Positions 31,041 to 42,914 of a stretch of 64,000 nucleotides of DNA are shown piece after piece; within the stretch, counting starts at the first letter, position 1, and every line of letters starts with the position of its first letter. A program made the translations under genes and the position numbers. Source of the stretch: Stenocarpella maydis (taxonomy: Eukaryota; Ascomycota; Sordariomycetes; Diaporthales; Diaporthaceae). The stretch is from assembly GCA_002270565.1 (NCBI GenBank), contig NQMI01000026.1, positions 310,001 through 374,000 of the forward strand, in the 5' to 3' direction. The notes under the pieces are model-generated. The model saw only the letters and a list, made by a program, of their open reading frames with translations, was not told where the DNA came from and did no database searches.

Positions 31041-32658
31041 CTAAGCCTCATCAGGAGCCCCCAGGACCGAGATGACTCCGTCCCCGTTCACCGTGACCAG
31101 CGCCTTTGCCTGCTCACCCCACCCCAGCCCGACTGCGGGCGTCGCGCTCTGCAGGAGCTCGCTCCACTTCTTGCTGCTCTTGGCGTACTGCTGCACCGTC
31201 ACCCCGGACGGCCCTGCCGTGGCGAGGAACTGCCCCGTGTAATCCCACGCCAGCCTCTGCACCGAGCTGCCCACCTCCAGCACCTTGGCCGTCGCCGCGG
31301 CGCCCTCCTTGCGCAGGTCAAATACTGTCACCGTCGTCTGGCCCTTGGCCGTCGCCGCGATCCAGTAACCGTTCTCCGAGAACGCGAGGCCCTCCACCGG
31401 TGCCCCCAGTGAGAACGTCGCTGCCTCCTCGCCCGTCTTGGTCAGGAGCATCTTGATGTCCCCCGTGCTTGTCCCCGCCGCGAACAGGTGCCCATCCGGA
31501 TGGAAAGCGCATCTCGTCAGCGCCGCGTCCGTGTAGACCCGGCTGACCCGTCGCAGCGCCGACAGGTCGTACAGCACGAAGCTCTTGTCCGCGCCCACCG
31601 ACGCCAGGATGTTACCGCCCGGGTGCAACGACAGCGCCGTCGCCGCGCCCGCGTGCTCCGAGAAGGACGCCACCTCGCTGCCCTTGTCATACACCTTGAC
31701 CGAGCCCTTGGCAGTCGCGAGCATGACCCTTGACCCGTTCCACAGCGTGTCCGTCACGGGCTCGTCCACCTTGATCGATCGCTCCAGCGTGCCTGTAGTG
31801 GTAGAGAAGATGGCCACATCCCCCTTCAGGCCTCCCACGGCCGCGTAACCCGCTTCCAGCCCGATAGACGACGCCTGCGGGGTCGGCAGTGACTCAGAAA
31901 GCTTTGGCGTAAAGGTCGCAATCTCGTCGGCGCTGGCCCAGCCGCTGGGCACCGGTCTCTTCTTGCGGCTCTTGGACAATCTGCAAAATTTAATCATGTC
32001 AGAATCCCTGGGCGCGCATTGTAATCGGTCCAACACGAGACAACATACGTGGCTTGGGTCTCATCCACATGTGCGGCCAAATCCTCGGGGAGTGTCTCGT
32101 TGTCCACAGCCATCGCGTCGCCATTTGCGCCAGAGGCGGAGCCGGAGCCAGCGGTCACGGTCACCCTGGAGAGCGCCGCCCTCGCTTCATCGCGCTCCCT
32201 GGTCAGACGGGCGATCACCCGGACTGCGGCGTCGTGTTGGTAAAGAGCATTTGCCAGCTCGTCGCGCGTTTGTGAGAGCTGCTGCTTCAGCTTGAAGGTC
32301 TCAAGGGCGAGGGCATCCCACTCGTTTTGAAAGGTGGACAGAAGCGCCGGGATCGAGGTTAGGTTGGGCGCTCGCGGCCGCACGACGCGGGCAGACTGGA
32401 TAGGTAGCAGGTCCTCGGGGTCGAGCTCGTCGCCAGTGATGGGGTCTTTGCCGTTCTCCTCGATGTACTTTTCGATAAGCCGCTTCTCGAAGACAGTGCC
32501 GGTCTTCTTGGAGACGACAGGCTCTTCGGGAGCCTCGCCCGAGACTGTTGTTCCGTAAGCTCGTGTTAGGCATGGCTGGGCCTGCAGGCATATAAATTGA
32601 ATGTAGGGTGGCTGGACGGAGACAGCACGGAGGGGCAATACGTACTGGCACAAAGCAT
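31041..32658 (-). CDS. PRP19: Prp19, U-box E3 ligase and spliceosome scaffold
   Basis: Three exons: 32658-32646 (13 nt), 32544-32049, 31980-31041; 482 aa, the normal Prp19 length. The 13-nt first exon encodes MLCA and the first base of the next codon, and restores MLCAISGEAPEEPVVSKKTG, the family N-terminus. Residues 1-70 are the U-box (FEKRLIEKYIEENGKDPITG, DPEDLLPI). Residues 65-135 form the tetramerising coiled coil (FQNEWDALALETFKLKQQLS). WD40 repeats occupy about 200-480 (GLKGDVAIF, SLHPGGNILASVGADKS, FHPDGHLFAAGTSTGDIK). It is the core of the NineTeen complex, needed for spliceosome activation, and also acts in DNA repair. It is divergent from the OHCU decarboxylase gene. Confidence 0.95.
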
Positions 32659-33208
32659 CTTGACTTGTCCTTGCTCTGCTGGCAAATCAGGGCTAGCCGT
32701 GGGTCCTGTTTGGGCGATCAATGCGATGGGCGTTGTTTTCACGAAGCTCGAGGCTGGATTTATCAAGGCTGGCACGGTTTTGCAGCCGCGTCTGCAGGTC
32801 GGCCAGAGTTGGACCAGGCACGGTCCCAGGTGCTTGGAGAAAGGTACGTTGAACAATGTACCAATAAACCCAACAGGCCTGGGATGAGGAGCGACTGCCA
32901 GCTGCTGCCAGGTGCGACACCCGGCAGGTACGTACAGATACTAGTGGCCAACGAAGTACACTACTACTCCGTACATCCTGACTCGCGGCTGGCGCCAGGT
33001 CCGGGAGCTATTGATGAGCCGGGGTACCTGGAATGACGACATTGCATGCCGAGATGCTTGACCAAGGATTCTGAATAGTACGTACAGTGCAGTAGCTGGT
33101 ACTCCACAGCTTCAAGGCTGTCTATTTGTTGTTAGATCCAGAAAGCAGGAACGCACACGACTTTGGAAGCTCTGTAGGTCTGTTAGTTGCGAACACCTTC
33201 TCCCTGTC
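32659..33208. promoter_or_regulatory. shared divergent promoter region, PRP19 / OHCU decarboxylase
   Basis: 550 bp separate two divergent starts. No TATA box stands out, as expected for a housekeeping gene. Several GTACGTAC-like words occur at 32930-33090. Confidence 0.45.
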
Positions 33209-33857
33209 ATGGCTCCAACACTACCAGATGTCACCAGTCTCGCGGCTTTGTCCGATGCACAACTGACAGCAATCCTCGACCTCCTCTTCGAGCCCAGCGA
33301 CGACCTGCACACACTCGCCCTCCCCACCCTGCGCGCCATCACCTTTGCCTCCTACCCAGAACTGGTGGATACGATCCGCGATCAGCTCCTTGTCATCGCG
33401 CAGAGCGTCCACGACGATGTCAATGCCCGGAAGCCTCTTCATTCCATCCTGGGGTCCCACCCCCGGCTGGGCGCGAAGAAGGTGCACAGCAGCCAGAGCG
33501 CCGCTGAGCAGGCCCAGCTGCAGGCCGGAGCCCAGGAGGAGGCGGACAAACTAGCAGCTCTCAACCAGGAGTACGAAGCGAGATTCCCAGGCCTGCGCTA
33601 CGTGGTCTTCGTCAACGGCCGCGGCAGGGACGTAATCATGGAGGACATGCGGAGGCGCATAGACCGTGGTGACCTGGCAGAAGAGGAGAAAGAGGCCATT
33701 TCTGTGAGTCAAGGAACGGACCATGCTATTACTGAAGTCATTTTCTGATGGCCTGTCCCAGGCAATGGCAGATATCGCCAAGGATAGGGCCAGCAAGCTT
33801 AAAAAAGAGTCCGACGAGTCCACTGTCGGGCGATCTGCTCTTCCAGCGGAGAGCTGA
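33209..33857 (+). CDS. OHCU decarboxylase (uric acid to allantoin pathway)
   Basis: Two exons: 33209-33703 and 33762-33857 (196 aa), intron GTGAGT...CCCAG. 2-Oxo-4-hydroxy-4-carboxy-5-ureidoimidazoline decarboxylase finishes uric-acid breakdown to S-allantoin after urate oxidase and HIU hydrolase. The catalytic His lies in ILGSHPRLGAKK (H84). NQEYEARFPGLRYVVFVNGR and the EDMRRRI helix are the family core, and FEPSDDL matches its N-terminal helix. The C-terminus ends PAES, so there is no obvious PTS1 peroxisomal signal, although the pathway is often peroxisomal. The rest of the urate pathway is not in the window. Confidence 0.92.
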
Positions 33858-36800
33858 ACCCATCCCAATACCTAAAGAGCCATGGGCTCGCATCCTGCCT
33901 GGTTATTTGAAAGCTCTCAGCATAGCTCCGCCCGTACTATCCAAGGCTAGAGGTCTCCGGGTCCCTTCTGGTCGTTATAGTCATGTCACATGCCATGGCA
34001 TTGCTTGGCTAGGCCGGTGATCATCGCGGGCTGGGATAGTACCGGTGCCTCCGTTTCTCGCAAGCGGTGAAGAACGGACTCTCTGCTTCTGAGCGGAGGC
34101 TATTGCTCCTGAGCGGATTCACAGCGGGGAGCGCTGACATCTGGGGCATTCCCATGCCCCGAGGACATGCGCTGCCGAGGACGTCCGGCGGGCGAGCTCT
34201 TGTAGCACTCGTCCGACACTTTGTCTTTTTTTCAATTCCTCTTTTTCAGCCTGACTCGCAATATCCCATTGTTTGCATGCCCGAGGCTCCCTGTCGAGAC
34301 GCCCTGGCCACCCTGCAGGTGCCGTTATATCTGGTGGTGTAGAGTCCGTAGCAGAGTGCTGCCGTATTCGCCGCTCCCGGCACGTAGAGCACATAGCAGC
34401 AGAGGTTTCAGCCTCCAGAACCGTGGTGCGAGCGATGCAAAGTCAGATTTCGACCACCGCCAGAATAACAAGTTGGAACGAACAGGTAGGTTAGATTTTC
34501 CAAATTGCCTAGTCGTCACGTCGGAGCTTGTATCTGCCGATAATGTCCCAGAACTCGAAGACGCCCGGCTTGGAAGTGAGGCTACAGGGCCACTGCATCG
34601 TTACTAGAACCCTCGGGATTGTTTGTCCTTGTGGTTGTCGTGAGACTGGGCCGCACGCTGGGAGTATGATCTATCCGTGGACGTAGTCCAACGGGAAACC
34701 GCCGATAATCACTACAATACAATGGCCCAGCGTAGATAGAACGCATCTACAGCATGTGTGCAGCAGCCATCTGCATGGTTCGGTTGTCGAACTTGCATCA
34801 AAAAAATACGCGACTCGGGCTGCTGCAGGTCCCGATCCTGCCTAGGCGATCAGCGGATCTCAGTAAGGTACAGTGGGGAGGTTCTAGGCGCTAATAGGGC
34901 CTCACCATCGGTTAGTGCCAGTGCTTCCACCCTCAAATTCCATAGGAATCTCTGGTCGCTTGACGTGGTGGACCTGACGGGGTTCAGGTCAAGCGGTCAC
35001 CAACGAACAGTGCCGCGGATATGCGGCCTCCGCTCGGCTGTGGGGATTGGAGATGGAGACAGGTACAGACGGTGTCTTTGTGTACAATACACGCTTGTCT
35101 ACCATGTTTGACTAAGCCTGCAGCGAGCTTGGTCAGAAAATGGAGAAGTGATTGAATGCGCACGCTACAACTCATCAGTGACAATGCCACGTTACCATCT
35201 CGGCTGACAATCAACTGCGGTCTAGACTTGGCTCGTCCCGACGCACCTCAGCTCAAGATGAGCCGCGAGAGAGGGATTCTGAACCTGCGTGTCGACTGGA
35301 CATGGTGTCGCTGGGTGCGGTGTGTGTGTGTGCTATGTACGAGACGAATCTGCAGGCTGTCGGCTGCATGCGGGAAAACATGGGCTTCATGTTTATGTCG
35401 AGGGCCGTTGCTCAGGATAGAAATGCAGCAAGGCGGGCTGGCTGGAAGGCGGGCGACAGTGAGGCTGCCCGACTCTGCATGGAAGCCGCCCAAGGGATGC
35501 ATTGGATTCTTCCATACACTGTCATTGTGTGGACTGAGTGTGGTACTCCACACACATACAGTGGTGCTAATGCATACTGTGGTACACTGCTGCAGTCAGA
35601 CTCAGCCATCTACTGTAAACCGGCCCGCCGCCGAGAGCCCTTGCTTGGGATAGCTCTTCTTGCTTTGACCCCCGAGTGCCGCAGCGCGTGACCGAGGCCT
35701 GACCGAGCAAAGAGGGCGGTTTCTAAACACCAGTCGTACATTGGCAGACCATAAGAAGCTCACCCGACCCCGGCCCAGTCGCCAACTCTCCCCCACGACT
35801 TTGTTCAAGGGATCTGGTTGGGTGTTCCTCGTCGTCATGAACCCGGACGCCTGGAAAAGACCTCTTACACTAATAATAAGGGTGCAGTCAGCCGAGAAGA
35901 TTAAAAGTTAAAACTCTTTGTCTGGTTACCCCGATGTGGCGGCAACAAGTCATCACTCGTCCTTCCTCGTGTGCGCACGCGCGCATACCTAGGCCACGCC
36001 CATATAACCCCGTCAGCACCAGTCAGCTCGAACCGTCAAGCGAGCTGAGTGAGGACAAGGACAGTTCCCAATCACAGGCGGGCACCTGGCTGGGGGGGCC
36101 ACATTGTGGTCTAGCCCAGACGTCTGGACCGCGGGGCCTTGCACACATAGCTAGGTGATACAGGACATTACATTGCGTTACAGTATAGTACAGCAACAGC
36201 GGAGTAGGACTCATAAATAAACAGAGGCATCTATTTGCCAACTGGATACCTACACTAGGTACTGCGAAAGGCGAGTGTACCATCCACCCACCCATCCACC
36301 CTTGCAGACTTGCATAGGCTCTCGTGTTTTCCTGCTCCGGGCCACTCAGATGCCCCTTTTCATTACCCCGACTTTTTTTTCAGTCACGCCAGGCGTCACA
36401 CTCCCGGGGGGGGGGGACGGGTGGGGAATGCACACAGGGCACACTGACATGCAGCCTCGACCCTCGCATGATCAATTCTTATTAGTTGGCAGCAATGGTA
36501 ACCCCGTGCTTTGGACATCCATGCAACCTCCTAACCGTGCCATCCTCCTCTTGTCCTGAACACTTGCAGGACCAGTGAGTGAGTGCTTGGGCAAGCGCCT
36601 TTCACCCCTCACCACCCCCATGGGCGCACTCCTGGGCCAGGTTGTCTTGTCTTGAGCTTAGGTGGGCTGGGTTGCTCTTCTCTTGCCACTCGCCCTCTCG
36701 GTTCTTGGGACCTCCACACTCGAGTGCTCCGTCTGCGGAACGAGCCATAATATCTTAGCGCATCCTCCCCAGCTTTCACCTCTCACACCTACTCGGAGAG

Positions 36801-37421
36801 GGCCGATCTACCCTCATGGTACCAGGAATCCGGGTTGACTTTTGACGCCTCTTTTGCGCACCTGACCCACGTGTTGAATTCAGCTACGCTTGGGAATATC
36901 TCTCCCAGACAAGCCCATTGTCTCGCTTGGGCGGACCAAAACGTCCTGCCTGCCTTTCGCCGTTGACTTGGGAGAGGGCGACACCATCTTAGAATGATGC
37001 CCCGCCATCTTTGATGAACCCAGGCACCTCCTGGACCACATGACTGAATGGTCCCAACTGATTGTCCAAACGTTTCACGCATCTACTCCTAGGCCCCCAT
37101 GCCAGCCACGCGCCTAGATCTGTGTACATTGCTAAGGCACTAAGAAGCGTGTGCCCATCTGTCACGTCCGAAAACCGGTGTATATCGAGGCATTGGTGGT
37201 GGGCTCTCGCGGCCGAGATCCAGCTATATCTCCCGTGTCTGCCCAAGGCCTTTATGAGGAGCCAGGCCATGGCTGTCTCCATCCATGGCTTGATTCAGGC
37301 AACCCTCTACAGAGGCAATCATCACCAGAGGCTGGCTGCGGCTCGTTCGAGGACAGGCTCGCCCGCCAGGCTCGACGGCGATATCTCCAGGGACCACCAG
37401 CTTTCGCAGCTGACTCCGTCA
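33858..37421. other. long intergenic region, about 3.6 kb
   Basis: No gene could be supported on either strand; open frames are short, lack domains and do not join across plausible introns. The sequence holds scattered CTAGGTA words and a run of nine G's near 36405-36416. The open frame of the next gene extends back to 37062. Confidence 0.45.
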
Positions 37422-38645
37422 ATGGCAATACAGGCTGACCTTCAAGGTCACCGCGACCCCACCTCTGCCCTCAAGACTTCTTCATCCGAGCACTCACGGG
37501 CCTCTTCACCGCAAAGTTCTTCGCCTCTGTTCTTCTCAGCGCCCTCGTCTCGTTTACCCTCACACCAACCGCACGGGCGCCAATCACCTATATCACCGGA
37601 GCAGCGGCCAGACCTTACTCGTTCCACGTCCAAGAGACGAAGAGCCCTCCACGATGTTGACGGTCCTTATACGGGATCCCTTGGCTGCAAGAAACGCCGG
37701 CTGCGCCGCCATCTCATCACGTCGAGACTGTCGCACCCGTACTCGTCGCCGGCCACCCACATCTTGAACCGAGAGGCGGCAGCCGGGGCTAAACGCTTCC
37801 TCAAGATGGCGGCCGCGGCCGCGGCCAAGAAGCTGACCACCGTCGTCGTGCCAACACCGCCCACTGCGGACTGGAGCTCAGGCCGGGCGGTAGCAGCCGC
37901 ACAGGTCGTCACCGTTGTTCCGGCGAACAGCATCCACCACCTTGCGCCGGCAGAGATGGTACGGCGGGCAGCCATCATGAACAGCTTCAGGATCCGAGTC
38001 TGCGACGAAGCCCGCCAACGAGGGGACAGGACTGATCTTCAGCTGACGGCCAGCGCGGCGCTACTGAGGGCCGGGCCGGGCCTGCACGGGGTAGGCTTTG
38101 TGACGATTGCAAAGCGCATCGGCGAAAACGCCCCTCTCGACCCGTTAGCACAGGGCCAAACCAGACCTGCTGGCGCCACACAAAACAGGTCGGCCGCAGC
38201 ACCCCCGTCGAGCGCTGCCCTGCCGCCTGTCGCCATAAGTGCCGCAAGCTCTTACCCGTCGGTGCAACCCGCCAGGTCGACTGCCCACTGGTCGCCCCCG
38301 AGGAGCCCAGACAAGCAGGCTAGGCCTTGTGGCGCCGGGAGAACGTCGCCAGGGTTGAGGCCGCTGAGATCGCCCGAGCTCACTGCACTACCAGACGGGC
38401 TAGACGATGAGGACGAGCTCAGCTTCCCAGCGACGGATTATTCGGATGTCTTTCTGGAGAATGAGTCTGACGAGGTGTATACCGATTTCGGTGCCATCTT
38501 CGGCGGTGGTGCTGGGAGTTGTGGTGACGAGGCGGACGAGACAGAAGGCGTCGGCGAGGCCCAAGGGTCTACTGGTGAGGGAGAGGGCGAGCATTTTGAG
38601 GATTACATGGATGACCTGGACGGGATCCCGTGGGGTGCGCGGTAA
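37422..38645 (+). CDS. conserved-looking fungal nuclear protein, function unknown
   Basis: I start it at ATG 37422 (CAATGG context; MAIQADLQGHRD), giving 407 aa; the frame is open back to 37062 with another well-placed ATG at 37269, so the start is uncertain. The most folded-looking part is basic: CKKRRLRRHLITSRLSHPYS, THILNREAAAGAKRFLKMA, and about 60 residues later the helix VRRAAIMNSFRIRVCDEARQ. SKRRRALHDVDG and KKRRLRRH are probable nuclear signals. The C-terminus is acidic (DGLDDEDELSFPATDYSDVF; EDYMDDLDGIPWG). The central block resembles a conserved Pezizomycotina protein without assigned role. No intron is needed. Confidence 0.7.
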   Translation: MAIQADLQGHRDPTSALKTSSSEHSRASSPQSSSPLFFSAPSSRLPSHQPHGRQSPISPEQRPDLTRSTSKRRRALHDVDGPYTGSLGCKKRRLRRHLITSRLSHPYSSPATHILNREAAAGAKRFLKMAAAAAAKKLTTVVVPTPPTADWSSGRAVAAAQVVTVVPANSIHHLAPAEMVRRAAIMNSFRIRVCDEARQRGDRTDLQLTASAALLRAGPGLHGVGFVTIAKRIGENAPLDPLAQGQTRPAGATQNRSAAAPPSSAALPPVAISAASSYPSVQPARSTAHWSPPRSPDKQARPCGAGRTSPGLRPLRSPELTALPDGLDDEDELSFPATDYSDVFLENESDEVYTDFGAIFGGGAGSCGDEADETEGVGEAQGSTGEGEGEHFEDYMDDLDGIPWGAR

Positions 38646-39485
38646 GAAGAATCCATGGCCTGCATGTCTGTTGCTGTGTCCCAAACGAAGGCTTCTCTTG
38701 GTAGGTTGCAACTCTGGGTTGGAGCCAAACTCCTCGTCTTAGCAGCCAGGCTCGAGAGACTGGGCTACCTGGTTATATTTCAGATGTAAGCATCATTTCG
38801 TATCCAGCATTAGCGGGCTCTCAAAAGTAAAGCGGTAGGGGTAGTGAAAAGAAGGCCAGGAAATTCAACTTGGCAGATTCAACCGTCGATCTGGAGCTGG
38901 CCAAGTTTGAAGTGCGCGTTGGGAATGCCTCGGAGATGGCTTGAACAATAGCCATCGCCCTCGTTTTTGGGTGCCCTCTGAAGCCACAAGTGAAGGACCG
39001 TCAACCAAAGGGGCGCTGTCGTGGTGCGTGATGGGTGGGCAGTGCGATGTGTGGCGGTGGGTGTGTTGAGGTTTGAGAAGAGCAGTCCCAGGCGAAAGTC
39101 TGTGTGAGCAGACCGGCTGGTGCGTAAGACTTGGGTGGTGACGATGGTAATGATGTGGCCACGGAAGGTCAGTCTCGTGTCAATTCCCTTGCTGCGTCCG
39201 TACCTTATGCCGTACCTACCTAGGTGCCCTGCCTAGGTGCACTTTGGCCGGTAGGAGGTTCAATGCTGCAAGAACCCACCCTACACCTTCCTCCATTCTG
39301 ACTGCCATCCTAGCCTTCACTCCCTCGAGGTACCCGAACACGTCCCGTCTCAGACGCTTCTTCGGCAAATCCCCTCACCCTTCGCACTTAAGTACCCGTA
39401 ATTCCAACGCCAACACTTGACCGGGAAACCAGTTGCCACTTATGCGGTCGCGCCCATCCTCAAAAATCACACCTTGAACCTGCCC
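38646..39485. other. intergenic
   Basis: Spacer of about 0.8 kb between plus-strand genes. Contains CCTACCTAGGTG words near 39215-39240. No gene seen. Confidence 0.45.
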
Positions 39486-40548
39486 ATGATGCCGCCCGAC
39501 GTCAAAACCATGTCGTGGGGCAATCAGCCGCGCAGCACGTCCAGTTCGTGCTCGTTCGCTTATCGAGAGCATTCTCGCGTCAGTCCCACGAACAAGCCAT
39601 CCCGAGGTGATCGGCACGACATAGACATGAGCAACATGGAGGTCACCGACGAGATGGCTTCCTTCTTCCGCAACATCGTCTACAGGCGCTGCGACGAGCC
39701 AGCAAATCCCGAGTACCGCGGATCGGTCGAGCAGAAGCGACAAAACAAGAACATGGACGACGAAGTGGACAGTGGCGCTGATACCGGCTCAGACGACCCT
39801 GAAGGAAATGCCATCCTTCGCCAGCTCATCAAACTCACCCTTACCCAGAACCGCATGATCCTCTCCCTGCGCGACCTCAACAAGGAGGCTGGCGTGCAGC
39901 TCCGCCTCACCAACGCACGTCTCGACCTCATCGAGGAGCAGCTGAGCCTTATGCGCAGCACCCTGGCTGAGCACGCCACGCCCAGATTGTTCTCGGGGCC
40001 CCGGGTCCGCGTGGGCAGCAGCTTCGGGGGCACGGGGCGTGACACCACTGGCGACTACGTCCCGGAATTTGACCTGACTGATATCGGTGCCACACTTGCG
40101 GCCGGACCAAGCCTTTGGAGCAACCCTGGTCACCACCCAAGTCTCTTCGGTGACGCCAGCCCCAGCCCAAGGTCTTCAAACCAACATCGCCGCAGCCCGC
40201 GAGCCGAACGGTATATCTCAGTCCTCGATGAAATGGCCGAATGTCTTGTCCTGACAGCAAAGCTAATGGCAATACAGTGAGGAGCACGTCAAGCGCACCA
40301 GAATATCGTATGATGGCCACGGGGGCCAAGACCCTAAGATAGCCGCGTCGACACACATCTTTTGCTCAGCAACGACCCCACAGTCTTGGACGCTCGTCGA
40401 CGATGACAATTCAGAATCTGAGGCACTCGACCTTGACTTCCAATCAGAGTCCAGCATGGACGAGCCGTCCAACTGTGACGACCGGCCCCAACCTTCCCTA
40501 CTAAGGAAGTTGTGTGGTAAGACGGCGAGGCTGCTGCTCGGAATCTGA
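39486..40548 (+). CDS. hypothetical coiled-coil protein, spliced
   Basis: Assembled here from two open frames: exons 39486-40210 and 40278-40548, joined over a 67-nt intron (donor GTATAT, branch GCTAATG, acceptor ATACAG), 331 aa. Without splicing the first frame would stop at 40280 after an unlike C-terminus. Joined, it continues EEHVKRTRISYDG and WTLVDDDNSESEALDLDF and ends LRKLCGKTARLLLGI. Residues 110-165 form a helical, probably coiled-coil region (LRQLIKLTLTQNRMILSLRD; LRLTNARLDLIEEQLSLM). The N-terminus contains MEVTDEMASFFRNIVYRR. I do not recognise a family. There is no signal peptide or membrane segment. The start is the first of two adjacent ATGs. Confidence 0.65.
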
Positions 40549-41277
40549 GGTAGACATGGTGCAGGGGCCAGGAATCCGACAGGTGGACAAAGGGATGAAA
40601 TACAGAGATTTCCTGACAAGTCCAGCACCAAAATGGAGCATTCAAGCCTAATCGTTGCAATAGGATTGGACGAGAAAGCATGAATGGGCTTGGTTGAAGC
40701 TGAGCCGATTCGGGATCCTCAGGGATGGCTGGGCGTGGAGACAAAACGACTTGATCCACGAATCGGCTGTTTGAAGAATTCACGGGTTGATCCGGCAGAG
40801 AACACTGAGGAGAAGCGGTAGAATGGCTGCATTGGAGGTCTCAAAACAAACCATGAGACAGATAGTCTACAAAATAACGGAGATCAGATACGGAGAATTA
40901 CGGAGACTCCTCTATCTTCAGAACAGTGAGGCAGAGATAACCGTCCAGACAAAGACTGGGCGAAGCATTATTTATTCACCAATCACGTGCAGCTTGTTAG
41001 CGAACAGTCCTCATCATACATACTATGTAGTACCCCCGCCTCCCCATCATAGTGCTAAGAGAAGCTGGCTAACCCCAACCCTCTGCCGCAGACAGGCAAA
41101 CAGAGCTGGCTGACTGGTTTGGTGATCAGGCCATTGGTTGCCGAAATCCCTCTCCTCCGAGCATTGACGACTGCTTGACAAAACCGTCACCAGCACCACA
41201 AACAAGCTCGACGAGACCCTCTCCGCTCCACCCACCTCACCCTTCCTGCCAATTGACCGCCCGCCCGACCGCCCGCC
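40549..41277. other. intergenic, promoter of COX4
   Basis: No gene supported. C-rich stretches precede the COX4 start. Confidence 0.45.
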
Positions 41278-42334
41278 ATGTTTCTGCAACGCTCTGCCGT
41301 GGCCGTCGCTCGACGGGCCGCCGTCGCGCCCGCCCTGCGACGCACCTTTGCGACCTCGATGGTCCGCCGTGAGTTCTGCCCGGGCCGCCTGGTGCGATCG
41401 TGCAAGGCTGGAGCTCCGCAATTGGCACCCTGCGTCATCGCGACCAGCTTGCCCGCTGGTGACAGCATGCTTGTGCCTTTGCATCTCCCCGCCCTGCCCT
41501 ACGTCGAGCTGCCAGCACCGCTGGGTTTATCACATGGCTGACATGGCCTGATATTCGTCTGCAGAAAACGCACCCAACAACACTCCTGCCAAGTCTGAGA
41601 AGCCCGTGCAGACGCTGTCCGGTACGCTCTCACAGACCTCCCCCACTGCCTGCCTATTACACGCAGCTTGCTGGTACTTTCCAATTGGCTTTGCGCGCGG
41701 CTAGCGTGCCATCGTGCCGGAACAGGTGGCGCGGATGGAAATAGTGAGGGACACCCAAGCTGATCGCAGCGCAACTGCAGACATCAAGACCGTCGAAGAC
41801 CTCGTTGGACCCGGTGCCAAGCCCGGTACCGTCCCCACCGACCTGGAGCAGTCCACCGGTATTGAGCGTCTCGAGATTCTGGGAAAGATGGAGGGTGTTG
41901 ACATCTTCGATATGAGGCCCCTGGATGCCTCGCGGAAGGGAACCATGAAGGACCCCGTCCTGGTCCGCTCCGCCGGCGAGGAGCAGTTCGCCGGCTGCAC
42001 TGGCTACCCTGCCGACTCTCACGGGGTCATCTGGCTGACGGTACGTCCAACACCACTGCCAACAACAACAACCAAAACCTGGTTGTCACGACAATGCTGC
42101 AAAATGCGCTGAGCCGTCGTGTGCATCCGGGAACAAGCAAGTGCTGACGCGCAGCTGCGCACCATCTAGATCACCCGCGACCGCCCCATCGAGCGCTGCC
42201 CTGAGTGCGGCAGCGTCTACAAGATGGAGTACGTCGGACCCCAGGACGACCACAGCCACGGCCACGACCACGGCCACCACGGCTACGAGGAGCCAAAGAA
42301 CTTCTCCCACTTCGTCAAGCCCGATTATTACTAG
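41278..42334 (+). CDS. COX4: cytochrome c oxidase subunit 4 (mammalian Vb), mitochondrial
   Basis: Four exons: 41278-41368, 41565-41621, 41781-42040, 42170-42334 (190 aa). Residues 1-30 (MFLQRSAVAVARRAAVAPAL, then RRTFATSMVRR) are a mitochondrial presequence: Arg/Ala-rich without acids. The mature part has IKTVEDLVGPGAKPGTVPTD, GIERLEILGKMEGVDIFDM and the zinc site built from AGCTGYPADSH (Cys, His) and RPIERCPECGSVYKM (two Cys). The His-rich C-terminal extension DDHSHGHDHGHHGYEEP is common in fungal versions. It is a nuclear-encoded structural subunit of respiratory complex IV on the matrix side. Intron phases are consistent and motifs run through every junction. Confidence 0.95.
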
Positions 42335-42914
42335 GCTTGTCCTGGCCAGGTCATGGCCGGATCTGCTGGTACCGCCATGGCGGTCGGTGGGCCGTATACA
42401 TCATCGCACGGACTGAAATGCAATAGATGACGGAGGCGAGCGATTCGGGAGATATTCAGCAGGCTGCAGATGGTGGAGGAAGGCACTTGTAGAATATGGA
42501 GTCTTTACGGGAGGTGTATAGAAGTTCTCTTTTTTCCCCTGCCGAGGCCAACAGGCGCGAAGGTGGTGTCTCCATCCGATGAACTGTGCCTCGTCTAATA
42601 TTCACGCCCGCATAACGGCTCTGAACTACCTAGTCGTGGGCAGTCTCGAGAGACCTCAGGAGGTTTGTTAGTCCCATTCAATGCAGTGCTGGTATATGCT
42701 TCTGCGGACAGACCGGCCAGGCAGAGTATGCCTGTGCTCGCGGGCAGAGGGCAGGAGGCAAGAGGCAAAGCGCTCTAGGAGCCCCAAAGCTGCTTCGAGC
42801 CTGTCTCCCACTGGCCCCGTGACGTGGGTGTCCCTTGGCGAATTCCACACCTGCTTGGTGCGGACTGATTTGATGCGAAGCCCAGTGGCGACCGTCTGGT
42901 GGAAAGGACTGCTC
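42335..42914. other. intergenic between convergent genes
   Basis: 3' flanks of COX4 and the DUF4604 gene. Nothing supported. Confidence 0.45.
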
